From contig JALLPB010001202.1 in assembly GCA_036939975.1 (NCBI GenBank), positions 1 through 15,891 on the forward strand: a DNA stretch of 15,891 nt, written 5' to 3'. A program made the position numbers and the translations under genes. Below the pieces are notes generated by a model. The model did no database searches. It worked only from the letters and a program-made list of their open reading frames with translations, and was not told the origin of the DNA. Position 1 is the stretch's first letter. Every line of letters begins with the position of its first letter. This document shows, piece by piece, positions 8,374-15,891 of the stretch. The DNA is from Cyclostephanos tholiformis. Its lineage: Eukaryota > Bacillariophyta > Thalassiosirophyceae > Thalassiosirales > Thalassiosiraceae.

Positions 8374-8920
8374 GGTGTAACTGACTAACTGGAGCGACAC
8401 CTTACACTGTGCACAGAATAATTCAAATGGTGAAACTACTGTGTTGTTGTGTCTGCAGCCGAAGAACCATATGTCTTAATAGCGCCTCATCGCCATCATC
8501 TCTCAATCAAGAGGATGAATTATTTATTTGTGTGGTAAAAAAATAAAATATGATCATCTCCCAACGGCTGCTCACTTCTCTCACCAGCAAACTACCTAAT
8601 ATGTCGGAAACCCAATTTTCCAAATTTAATAATACTCCTAGGTAATTAAAAATCATGTGTCTGTCCATGTCCTGTAGGAAAAGGAGGTATGCCTCCCGCC
8701 AAAAATGATCACAAGCAACAAGATTGGGAAAAAAAGAAACGCCCTAACAAAAATCATCTGACGTGTAGTGTAATAAACCTCTCTCAGAAAGGGGTACTTT
8801 AATGTGTTGTTATTAGATGATGTTCTGCGTGTGGGAGAGCGGGGAAATAAGGCGTCAATCGGAGTTGCCATGTATTAAGTCCTATGTAGTGCAATGATCC
8901 AATCGAAACAAATCGATGAG

Positions 8921-8931
8921 GACGTCACGTG
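8921..8931. promoter_or_regulatory. Overlapping bZIP (ACGTCA) and G-box (CACGTG) motif
   Basis: GACGTCACGTG combines a TGACGT core on the minus strand with a perfect CACGTG palindrome. It lies about 430 bp upstream of the cyclin ATG and about 550 bp upstream of the USP14 ATG. The candidate binders are bZIP and bHLH factors. Function is inferred. Confidence 0.35.
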
Positions 8932-9022
8932 AAAAACTAATAAAAAAGCGCACGTTTCATAAAGGACACAAACAACAGACGTGCAAATGAAGGTACTTCT
9001 CTTCAAAATACAAGTGTATCAG

Positions 9023-9030
9023 TTCCCGCG
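9023..9030 (+). promoter_or_regulatory. E2F-like site TTCCCGCG
   Basis: The octamer TTCCCGCG matches the E2F/DP consensus TTTSSCGC at seven of eight positions. It lies about 330 bp upstream of the cyclin start. E2F control of cyclins is general in eukaryotes; here it is only a motif match. Confidence 0.3.
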
Positions 9031-9361
9031 ATGAAAGTTAGACGATGAAGACTGTAATGCGGCACTTTCTCGGGCACACTTATCTTGGTATGTAGAGTGA
9101 TGATGGAGCACAGTATCACCACGGAAGAGAAAGCTGCTCATCTTAGTATCATATTATGTTTTTATCTTTCATCGTATCCACCCGCCCATCCATCATCGAT
9201 ACTGACGTCTGGTCTATGATCTCCTCCTCATTCGGACCAGCATCAACACAGCCACGGGTCACTCCCATTCATATCAGCTGCCATTGATTGTGTTGTTCAT
9301 TTTACGGCGGACTTGCCCATTCATCCATAAAAATCATTTTTTGCAACACCTTACCATCAAC

Positions 9362-10489
9362 ATGGGTTGGGAAGACATTGAGGACATGCCCGCGACCAAT
9401 CTTCGTGAGGAGCTCATGTCCCTTCTTATAAAGGAGGTCGAGTACGCATCCCCTCCCGATGTAGCCTCCACTGGCACGGAGTTGTCATCGGATGGGGATC
9501 ATCACGACGAAAATCTCGATGCTATGAGGCGCAATGTCTGCCAATGGAACTACGACTGCGTCGACTATTTACTAATCGATCGCGAGGTCGTCTACCTCAG
9601 CATGAATTACTTCGATCGATTCATGGCCGCGCACTGGGCGGCATCGTCCGACCTCGAAGATCGATCTTTCGCCGAGCTGACGCACCAGTTGGCGCTATCG
9701 AGCCTGTACGTTGCCATCAAGCTACATGGCGTCGCGACGGATTCCTCGCCGTGCCAGTCGTCGTCGTATGAGCCATCGTCGTCGACATCAAGGAAGGCGG
9801 GCAGGCCGAGGAGGATCAGCCCCGAGGACTTTTGCAACTTGTCCCGCGGGACGTACCTGCCCCGCATGCTCGAGGAGATGGAGCTGTCCCTATTGGCACA
9901 ATTGCAGTGGAGACTCCACCCGCCCACCCCCACGGATTTCCTCCTAAGATACGCCAAGATCCTATCCCTCGCTCTGTCGCACGATGACGTATACGGTCAA
10001 TACGTCGCGGGAGACATCGACAACGTTGGCAAGGGATGGTCCGTCTTCGAGGTCGCGAGGTATCAAATCGAATTGGCCGTGTACGACATGGATCTGTGTC
10101 GAAATTTCCCCCCCTCGAGGCTCGCGCTAGCCGCGATTATGAATGCCATCGACTGCAGGACCGTAAGGACCGAGCGGACGATAATATCGCCATTCGTCCG
10201 TCGATCGTTCATCAACCGCCTGAAGTGCTTGGGGGGAGAATATGCCCACATGGACGTCGCGGGCGATGATATCGTCGAGGTCCGTCGTAGTCTCAAGAAA
10301 CTGTGCTCGAGGACTATCGTCCTGCCGGGGGAAATCCTCGATGCCACTCCATCTAGTGATATGAGCGAGTTTGCACCGATAGCGGACGAGGCCAAGATGT
10401 TCGAGTATGAACTCACCGACGTCATCGAGCTCCAATCGGCATCCGGTTCGTCCATTTCCCCCGTCAATGTCGCCGCGGACCTATTCTAA
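9362..10489 (+). CDS. Cyclin (diatom-type, cyclin N- and C-terminal domains)
   Basis: The 375-residue product is a regulatory subunit for a cyclin-dependent kinase. The cyclin box begins near MRRNVCQWNYDCVDYL (55-70) and continues with REVVYLSMNYFDRFMA (74-89) and ALSSLYVAIKLH (111-122). Lys120 and Glu172/Glu174 sit where the kinase-contacting residues of cyclins lie. A Ser-rich insert (about 127-150) splits the N-terminal box. EEMELSLLAQLQWRLHPPTP (171-190) leads into the second cyclin fold, with FEVARYQIELAVYD and SRLALAAIMNAID. This layout fits the large diatom-specific cyclin group more than classical A, B or D cyclins; the exact subclass cannot be decided by eye. The Met at 9362 is the first ATG in frame. 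The gene has no intron and is divergent from USP14. The acidic C-terminus is of unknown use. Confidence 0.85.
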   Translation: MGWEDIEDMPATNLREELMSLLIKEVEYASPPDVASTGTELSSDGDHHDENLDAMRRNVCQWNYDCVDYLLIDREVVYLSMNYFDRFMAAHWAASSDLEDRSFAELTHQLALSSLYVAIKLHGVATDSSPCQSSSYEPSSSTSRKAGRPRRISPEDFCNLSRGTYLPRMLEEMELSLLAQLQWRLHPPTPTDFLLRYAKILSLALSHDDVYGQYVAGDIDNVGKGWSVFEVARYQIELAVYDMDLCRNFPPSRLALAAIMNAIDCRTVRTERTIISPFVRRSFINRLKCLGGEYAHMDVAGDDIVEVRRSLKKLCSRTIVLPGEILDATPSSDMSEFAPIADEAKMFEYELTDVIELQSASGSSISPVNVAADLF

Positions 10490-11111
10490 TCCAATCAAGT
10501 CCCGCCACCCCGATCCGATTCGATCACGCCCAATGTATACAATACGCGGAAGAGCCCATCCGCGCGCACCACCGCCGAGCTGATATTCTGATGCCTACGC
10601 AGGATTTTTTTCCCTCGAGAATATTCGCTTTCCGACGACCTTGTTTTTCCCACCATTTTCGATGCCAGTAGTATGTGGCAGGGAATCGCGGGGATACTGC
10701 TAAGAGCCCTTTACTTGATTTTCTAAGGAATAATAACCGCACATATTATATCAATGAGCATGCTAAACCTTTTGTAAGAATACCTTGATCGAGCATTTCT
10801 TCCCTCTAGATTATTACTGCGCTTCTGCCCTCTTCTGCTCGGCTCTCTCGTTTTCTCAAATTAGACATGCGTTATGGAGTGCCATCCTTCTATATATGGA
10901 TATATATATTATTATTAGAAACACAGTCAATGTAACGTCTGGAGCTATTACGACTTAATGACAGCCGATATCATCCAAGGGTATCGTACCCTCCTTGGGG
11001 ATAACATGGACAAATAATTTTGTCCACATAATACATCGCATTCCCCCCGTCATACCGCATACTCTGACGCCTCTACTCAATCTCGTGCGCCCGAGGTTTT
11101 TCAGCCCATTA
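10490..11111. other. Gene-free stretch between the 3' ends of the cyclin and paralogue B
   Basis: No gene is supported in these 622 bp. The stretch lies between two convergent genes and must hold both 3' untranslated regions. It includes a short AT microsatellite (TATATATGGATATATATATT, 10891-10910, then ATTATTA). Small open frames here show no recognisable protein. Confidence 0.5.
10891..10917. repeat. Short TA/ATT microsatellite
   Basis: About 27 bp of alternating TA with an ATTATTA extension, downstream of the cyclin. It is probably neutral. Confidence 0.7.
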
Positions 11112-11672
11112 CTAGGGATGCTCGTTCATTTTCCCCAGGATCGAAACAGCGAGCAACATGTAGAGGAAGATGCTGTTGGGATTCCTCCACGGGATCAAAA
11201 AAGACAGCAGTATGGTCGACCAGGGCGTTTTCGTGGGATCAGATGTTTCATCGGCGCTCCTCGGGCTTTTAGCGCCTTTCCTGGCATCCTTGCCGACGCT
11301 CGCCACGTTATTCTTCATGTCCCCCTTCGTGACGACAGCGACCTTCTTTGGAGATGCGACCGCCGCGACCTTCTTTGGAGGTGCGACCGCCGCGACCTTC
11401 TTTGAAGGTGCGACCACCGTGACCTTTTTTGGAGGGGGACTTGTAACAACCTTCTTGGCCCCGATGACCCCGCCCTTTGGGATGGGCGCGGAACCCTCGA
11501 TGAACTTCTTGTTCGTTTTGGCGATGACATCGAACCCCCCCAGTCCGCTTTTGCTCAGGTCCGTGGTCTTAATGCTGGGGCTATTTTTCGGCGGGGGCAT
11601 GAATGCCGACGCCGACGCCAGCGCCTGCAAAAGAAGGACGACCGCTGCGACGGAATTGATCGAGGACATCAT
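11112..11672 (-). CDS. Small ASAF-signal lysine-rich protein of unknown function, paralogue B
   Basis: I do not recognise a known family. The 186-residue product is a clear paralogue of the 6004-6384 gene: signal peptide with core VVLLLQALASASAF, then PPPKNSPSIKT, DLSKSGLGGFD and IAKTNKKFIE. It differs in having four 9-residue units of the form PPKKVAAVA (about 79-115), encoded by a 27-bp tandem repeat. It also has a longer C-terminus, with TPWSTILLSFLIPWRNPN and a hydrophobic stretch SIFLYMLLAVSILG (167-180) that could span or anchor in a membrane. The Met at 11672 (or the next codon) is chosen because it gives a normal signal peptide and matches the start of A; the upstream in-frame Met at 11789 would hide the signal. 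The signal with Phe suggests a plastid location, where the basic repeat could bind acidic partners. Both of those points are inference. Confidence 0.75.
   Translation of the reverse strand: MMSSINSVAAVVLLLQALASASAFMPPPKNSPSIKTTDLSKSGLGGFDVIAKTNKKFIEGSAPIPKGGVIGAKKVVTSPPPKKVTVVAPSKKVAAVAPPKKVAAVASPKKVAVVTKGDMKNNVASVGKDARKGAKSPRSADETSDPTKTPWSTILLSFLIPWRNPNSIFLYMLLAVSILGKMNEHP
11332..11439 (-). repeat. 27-bp tandem repeat, four units, within paralogue B
   Basis: The block ACCTTCTTTGG (ACCTTTTTTGG in the last, ACCTTCTTTGA in the third) begins at 11341, 11368, 11395 and 11422, an exact 27-bp period. Each unit encodes nine residues around PKKV. Paralogue A has only one comparable unit, so the array expanded in B or shrank in A. 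Confidence 0.9.
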
Positions 11673-12361
11673 CGTCGCGTGGGTGAAGGGATGGGGGGTG
11701 CGGCGGGAGCGTGGTCGGAGGGGTCTGATCGTCATCGAGGTGGCCACATCGATGATTCTGTTGGAATCCACTTTCTGCGTTGGAATCAATATTTAAAAAT
11801 GGCGCGCTCGTTAGTGTTCGCGCGTTTTTTGGGAGGAGTGAGGTATGATGAAATCGTTGAAGGATCCAGGGCTTCACTTACGCCAATGGACGCACGTGAC
11901 GCACACCACCATTGGGCAAGAATTCGCACTGTATTGCCCTGGCGGACAATGAGAGACGAGAGGTCATATGCAGAGGAAAAAGCAATTAAAAGCAAACCAT
12001 ATTTGCTGGCCATTTTGATTGCCATGGCGGTGCACCGGCAGGATACTGTGCGTATTGCCTGATGGAGGGGGTCCAGGGCTACGATTGAAGCCACTGGACA
12101 CCGTCATCGGGTGAGTATTGTGGCCAATAATTGCAATCGGTCTTCATTGTCAACCCGCTGAAAAGGAGCTCAAGGTGACATCAAGACCCCATTTAACACT
12201 AGGGGTGTTACATATCGATGAGACCGGAAGGAGTTGAGTAATATAACTGAATACTTTGTTGGGAGGGTTAAACTATCATGTAATTGTTTGAACAATTGAT
12301 TTCAAATAAGCATCGATTTACCTAAAAAAGTAGTGTCACCAACACGAAATTGGTCACTGTA

Positions 12362-12396
12362 AAAAACTCATAAAAAGTTATGTTTTACGAGTTTTT
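12362..12396. repeat. Hairpin with 14-bp arms
   Basis: The arms AAAAACTCATAAAA (12362-12375) and TTTTACGAGTTTTT (12383-12396) pair at 13 of 14 positions around a 7-base loop. It could be part of a miniature inverted-repeat element or an RNA hairpin; nothing decides this. Confidence 0.6.
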
Positions 12397-12751
12397 GCCC
12401 CACATTGGCTTGCACCATACCATCAGTTGGCAGTTGGTCAGTTGGTTTGACAGGTTGGAGGGTGTTTTTGTAATATTTGAATCATATTAAAAGTATATGC
12501 ATGTTTACTCACCATATTTTTCTTTGAAAAATGTTGTATACCAACACCTCCATTTTTCGGAAGAAATGGAGCGAATGGTATGCTGTCAGAATAATCTTCA
12601 GGTTGATTGGAGTTAGGGGGTCCGGTGAAAAAATGTGATTTTCAAAAAGCACCCACACCATTTTTGAATGTTTTAAACTGCTCTACTATGCTCCAATATG
12701 ATACCCTGAAAGTTTCGTTAGAAAAAAATGACCAGAACCCACCCGTAAAGT

Positions 12752-12777
12752 GCACCAAACATTGAAATGTTTTGTGC
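12752..12777. repeat. Hairpin with 12-bp arms
   Basis: GCACCAAACATT (12752-12763) and AATGTTTTGTGC (12766-12777) pair at 11 of 12 positions with a 2-base centre. This is a near-perfect palindrome in AT-rich non-coding DNA. Confidence 0.6.
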
Positions 12778-13037
12778 TAACAAATTAGCCCATTTTACAT
12801 GCTATTTTTGGCCATATCTGTATAAGCCAGAAAAGATGTATATGGACTTTTGAAGTATGCAAAAATGATTGTTTGCATATGAAAAAGATGTATGTTAAGT
12901 TTTGAAACTTAATTTCAACAATTTGTGTTTCGTTAGGGCAGCCAAGTGTTGGTGGGGTCCTGTTAAAAAATTTATCTAGTGTTTTACAAGCTTCTATTAT
13001 GGCTTGTAATTTCCAAACTAAATGAATGTGGAGTATT

Positions 13038-13300
13038 AAAAGCACAGTAACTGTTACCAGGCACCTGTGGAAGATGCTCCTAAAGTATTGGAGCATGTTT
13101 CCACTTCTAAGTGGGTCATTGAGGCTACCACAGTATTGCTAGCACAAGCGCTAGTGAAATAACACCTCCTGCTGTTAAGATTTAGAAAAAGGCAAACTAC
13201 AGCCAGGTGAGAAATAAAAAGCATGACAATCATTCCCAAGCACTTGAGGAAGATGCCCCTAGAATATTGGGGCACGGTTCCATCTCAAAGTGGGACATTG
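13038..13300. repeat. Diverged direct repeat, two copies of about 84 bp
   Basis: Positions 13038-13121 and 13217-13300 align at a constant offset of 179 bp and are roughly 80% identical over the best 50 bases. Shared words include GAAGATGC, TATTGG and AAGTGGG. Read in plus frames, both give a similar peptide (EDAPKVLEHVSTSKW and EDAPRILGHGSISKW), which hints at decayed coding sequence. Stops follow soon in each copy. The source is not recognised. Confidence 0.55.
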
Positions 13301-13873
13301 TTTTGACAGAACAGTGGACACCATGGTCAGGGAAGTACCTTCAGAAATGGCGGGAACAAACTTTCATGTAGGATTTTGGTACATTGTACATAGGAATTCA
13401 AGAGGGGGGGGTAAACAACAACTTAATCATTATTGTTGTCCGTTGTCCATCATCCATCATCTGTTGCCAATACCATGCACTGTTTGATTGCTGTGTTTGT
13501 TGTTGCTGTCTTTGTCACTGTTGCTGCCGCCGTTGTTTTTATCCACCCCTCCCTCATCTGTTGCCTACTCTCGTCAGTCATCTCAACTTGCTTTTATGTC
13601 AACCGCCACTCTCATTGTGTTGCCTGATGCCTGCCACCTGCCACCTGTATAACTGCTTTCAACTGCAGTTGTCAACACAACTCTCTACTTGCCCGTCTAC
13701 TATTTTTGTTTCTTTTTGTCCGTAGACCATCATCTGCCATGTCATCCATCATCCACTGTCCATCTAAAGTTTGAATGTTGATTTTTTTAAACCTCGACAA
13801 TGCCAGGTGCCGGCGCCAGTGCTACGGCCATTGTCATCAGGGCGACATCCCCTCCTACGTCTAGGAAGGTGAG
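13301..13873. other. Gene-free, pyrimidine-rich simple sequence left of the inverted-repeat element
   Basis: No gene is supported. About 13424-13770 is rich in TGTTGCTGT- and CATCATCCATC-like words, with CCATCATC clusters near 13448-13461 and 13726-13762. The last 80 bp before 13874 could be the 5' side of the broken gag, but no gag motif is readable there. Confidence 0.45.
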
Positions 13874-15033
13874 CTTAGTTGCACATGTCGGCGACATGTC
13901 GCCGCGACACAACAATGTCAGCAAATTCAGCCGACAGGGCCCCAACACAACGACACGAGTAATGAGCTAAACACTAGGTAGATAGTAGGGTGGGTTGAGA
14001 ACCCGCCTCCTCACCCCACCATCATGCTCTCATCCCTCATCCCTTGTCCCTCTTCTGCCCTCGTCCCTCTTCTGCCTTTAACGGCAACTTTGCAATGGCA
14101 GTGGAATGCGGCAGCAGCGGCTACCGTGCAACAACAGTGGCGGTGGTGATTGCGGGGCTGCAGCAGCGACAGCAACTGCATGACTGCGGCGGCAGCGCAA
14201 TTGCGGCAGTGGAGGCACATAAAACAATCAAATACGTGACAGAGGCAGAAACAGCTCAGCGGCGGCGGTGACCAAGATGGACGCAGAGGCATGACGACGG
14301 CAACTGCGCAATGACGGCAGCGGCAGCAAATGCGTGATGACAGCAGCGGCACGATGGCCGCAGCAGCAACGACTGTGTGGCCACTGAGCGACAGCGACAA
14401 TGGTGGCGGCGGTGGCGGTGGCGGTGGCGACTGCAGAACGGCAGAAGGAGCACGATGTTGGCCATGATGGTGGTGGCGGCGGCACGGCAATGATGACGGC
14501 AGCGGTGATGGCAATGGCAACAAAGATGACGACAGCAACAGCAACGATGATGGCGACAGCAACGGCGACAACGGCAATGGCAATGGCAACGGCAATGCCT
14601 TCGTCGCCATTGCCATCTCAGTCTCCATCTCCATTGCCGTCACCTTTGCCATCGGCGAGGGCAAGGGCAATGCATCAGTGCAGCAACAGTGCAGCAACAG
14701 TCAGCAACTGTCAGCAACTGTCAGCAACAGTGGCAGCAACAGCAGTAGTGGCAGCGACATGCAAGGGCAAGGGCAAGGGCAAGCAGGGAGGGCAGGGGCA
14801 AGGGCGGGATGGCGGCAAGGGCAAGAGAGAAGGCGAGGTTGCGGCTATTGTTTTTATTCTTTTTGATAGCATCCTGGCTCTTACTGCGCTCTAGTGTTTG
14901 CAAACTATTAGTTTTTTTTCATCTATTACTAGTTCCTACATAGTGTATATGCCGACATGTCGCCGACATGTCAGCCAACACAACATTTGGGCCCCAAAAT
15001 TGCCGACACCGACATCCGACATGTGCAACTAAG
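13874..15033. mobile_element. Candidate non-autonomous DNA element with 18-bp terminal inverted repeats (1160 bp)
   Basis: CTTAGTTGCACATGTCGG at 13874-13891 recurs perfectly inverted at 15016-15033. Both ends carry extra subterminal motifs: GCGACATGTCGC (13891-13902) and CGACATGTCG (14953-14962), a second GACATGTC (14965-14972), and one GGGCCCC near each end (13937-13943 and 14989-14995). The inside has no transposase and is mostly GC-rich cryptically simple sequence. A target-site duplication is not evident: flanks read GGTGAG on the left and TAGAAC on the right. The right end touches a gag coding remnant directly. It behaves like a large MITE or other non-autonomous element; the superfamily is unknown. 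Confidence 0.65.
14085..14835. repeat. Cryptically simple GC-rich core of the inverted-repeat element
   Basis: The stretch is built from short related words: GCAGCGGC, GGTGGCGG (about 14402-14430), GGCAAT/GGCAAC runs (about 14570-14600), CAGCAACTGT runs (about 14690-14740) and GGGCAA runs (about 14765-14820). Long open frames exist on both strands (for example 14011-14697 minus), but they encode monotonous Leu/Pro/Ser or Ala/Thr/Met/Gly. I treat them as by-products of repeat slippage, not genes. Confidence 0.7.
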
Positions 15034-15891
15034 TAGAACAGCTCAACAGCTATCTCTTGCACCTACCTTGCACCTACAACAACCCTTGTGCAACCGCTGC
15101 AACTAAGCCTGTTCAAGTCTTTGATGAACTAGTAAACCTTCTCCTTTGCATGTGTCCCAAGTCTTGGCAGGATCAGTATGATCTTACGCAGGATTCACTC
15201 CCCCAGAGTGTTAGGAAGCTATTGGACGTTCTTGAGAATGTTGAAAAAGTAGTAGCAAATTCCAATGCCAAGGATAAGGCTGCGAATGAAAGCGCTGAGA
15301 AAGCCATCGGAAAAGGTAAGTGTGAGGGTACAAATTCTAATTAGATTGGAGTCCCACAAAAGGCAGAAAAGCTGCACACTGTGTCAGAAACATGGGTCAT
15401 GCACACAACCCATAATACCGGTGAGTGCCATAAGTATGAGGAAGATGGAACTCTTAAACAGGGTTTCAGCAGGAAAGCAGCCATAAGACAGAAACACAGC
15501 TGCACAGTAAGAAAGGAAATTCTAATTCCTCTGTGCAGATCATGTAATGTTTCTCAAAACTTGACAAAACGCCAAAAAAGCCCAGAAAAGTTCACAAAAA
15601 AGAAGAAAAGTTGCCAGGGAGACAGCAACTCTAGTGATTCTGACTTGGAATAGGATAATGTGTACAAAAGTACTGTAGGATCCAGTAGCAACAAAAGGTT
15701 TAAATTAGAAATATGTGTTACTCCCTCTAGTCCAATTAAAACTACCGTAACTTGGAAAATTACTAGCAATAAAATTACTAATAGAAATCCCAATTATGTA
15801 GAAGTACTAGGAGCCACCTTACACAAGTGGGGGGCATGGGGGGCACTGGATGGGGGGATTTACAAAGATATTTTATTGTACACACATCATA
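15034..15891 (+). pseudogene. Decayed LTR-retrotransposon gag (diatom type), 5'-truncated by the inverted-repeat element
   Basis: Frame 15036 onward reads VEQLNSYL, then LVNLLLCMCPKSWQDQYDL and LLDVLENVEKVVANS, the capsid-like core of Gag as seen in diatom LTR elements. A TAG at 15342-15344 ends this frame. The first half of the zinc knuckle (KSCTLCQKHG, about 15363-15392) lies one frame over, and its second half (THNTGECHKYEEDG, from about 15405) returns to the first frame. That frame then runs through a Lys-rich and Asp/Ser-rich tail to TAG at 15651-15653. Beyond this it stays open to the window edge with no recognised protease or integrase motif. At least two indels and one stop show it is inactive. 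The 5' part of gag is missing at exactly the inverted-repeat boundary. Confidence 0.78.

Larger units (their letters stand above)
8374..9361. promoter_or_regulatory. Divergent intergenic region between USP14 and the cyclin, with TGACGT and E2F-like motifs
   Basis: No gene is seen in these 988 bp; a 72-codon minus-strand frame at 8653-8871 has no recognisable features. The region holds three TGACGT hexamers, at 8759-8764 (+), 8922-8927 (-, within GACGTCACGTG) and 9203-9208 (+), and TTCCCGCG at 9023-9030. TGACGT is the core bound by bZIP proteins including aureochromes; TTCCCGCG resembles E2F sites. Both are plausible in front of a cell-cycle gene, but short motifs also occur by chance. Confidence 0.45.
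11673..13037. other. Gene-poor, AT-rich stretch upstream of paralogue B
   Basis: No gene is supported. The first 150 bp or so are presumably the promoter and leader of paralogue B. TCCAGGGCT followed by GCCA and TGGA occurs twice (11866-11890 and 12072-12097), perhaps a small degenerate repeat. From about 12180 the sequence becomes AT-rich, with two hairpins (listed separately) and three close CAGTTGG copies near 12424-12443. Open frames on both strands lack recognisable protein features. Confidence 0.5.

Noticed and set aside
11170..11796. A 208-codon open frame on the plus strand opposite paralogue B
   Set aside because: It is the antisense shadow of paralogue B. The minus strand has a signal peptide and a paralogue at 6004-6384; the plus reading has neither.
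11786..12094. A 102-codon minus-strand frame upstream of paralogue B
   Set aside because: It begins at a non-ATG codon and has no recognisable domain or signal. The next usable Met leaves a short unlikely protein.
12785..13275. Two minus-strand frames with similar starts (M-L/P-Q-Y-x-R-x-I-F)
   Set aside because: Their similarity comes only from the direct repeat at 13038/13217, and the plus-strand reading of the repeat is at least as good. Neither is supported as a gene.
14011..14697. A 228-codon open frame on the minus strand in the inverted-repeat element
   Set aside because: The protein is monotonous Leu/Pro/Ser with His/Cys runs, and the opposite strand is equally open. This is the expected result of simple-sequence DNA, with no domain or conserved block.
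15090..15101. TGCAACTAAG inside gag, identical to the last 10 bases of the right inverted repeat
   Set aside because: It is part of the normal gag coding (CAACTAAGCC encoding ATK in the block ATAATKPVQ) and lacks the rest of the repeat, so it is probably chance.
1..15891. CRISPR arrays, tRNA or rRNA genes, prokaryotic operons
   Set aside because: No regularly spaced direct repeats with unique spacers, no cloverleaf-like or rRNA-like sequence, and gene structure with intron and targeting peptides is eukaryotic.

Overview
This window looks like nuclear DNA of a diatom, probably a centric one; another photosynthetic stramenopile is the main alternative. The evidence is (i) three proteins with N-terminal signal peptides whose predicted cleavage site is followed by Phe (ASAF-type plastid-targeting motif of stramenopiles with secondary plastids), one of which also has a twin-arginine lumen signal; (ii) a cyclin of the type expanded in diatoms; (iii) piggyBac-type and Gag remnants that resemble transposable elements I know from diatom genomes; and (iv) short introns or none. 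TGA is used as an ordinary stop by several intact genes, so the standard code applies.

Layout. 1-2870: a decayed piggyBac-type transposon. Its transposase reads in one frame from about 652 to 2577, broken by two in-frame TGA codons, and GACTGAATTCAGTC-type palindromes lie on both sides. 2870-4265 (+): a two-exon gene for a divergent thylakoid-lumen cyclophilin. 4323-5771 (-): a type II membrane sulfotransferase, tail to tail with the cyclophilin. 6004-6384 (+): a small ASAF-type protein of unknown function (paralogue A). 6646-8373 (-): a USP14/Ubp6 proteasome-associated deubiquitinase. 9362-10489 (+): a cyclin, divergent from USP14 across an intergenic region of almost 1 kb that carries three TGACGT motifs and one E2F-like site. 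11112-11672 (-): paralogue B of the small ASAF-type protein, with a 27-bp tandem repeat and a C-terminal hydrophobic tail that A has lost by frameshift.

From about 11.7 kb the window changes from compact genes to AT-rich, gene-poor DNA with hairpins and a diverged direct repeat (to about 13.4 kb) and pyrimidine-rich simple sequence. It then contains a 1160-bp element bounded by perfect 18-bp terminal inverted repeats (13874-15033) and filled with GC-rich cryptically simple sequence. The element abuts exactly a decayed diatom LTR-retrotransposon gag (15034 to the window end), as expected for a nested insertion.

The genes do not form a pathway; this is an ordinary eukaryotic gene cluster. I see no complete undescribed system. 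The best leads are the small paralogous ASAF-protein pair, the terminal-inverted-repeat element nested in gag, a ubiquitin-interacting-motif-like insert in USP14, and the TGACGT motifs upstream of the cyclin. All identifications come from reading the sequence and remembered family features; no database search was run.
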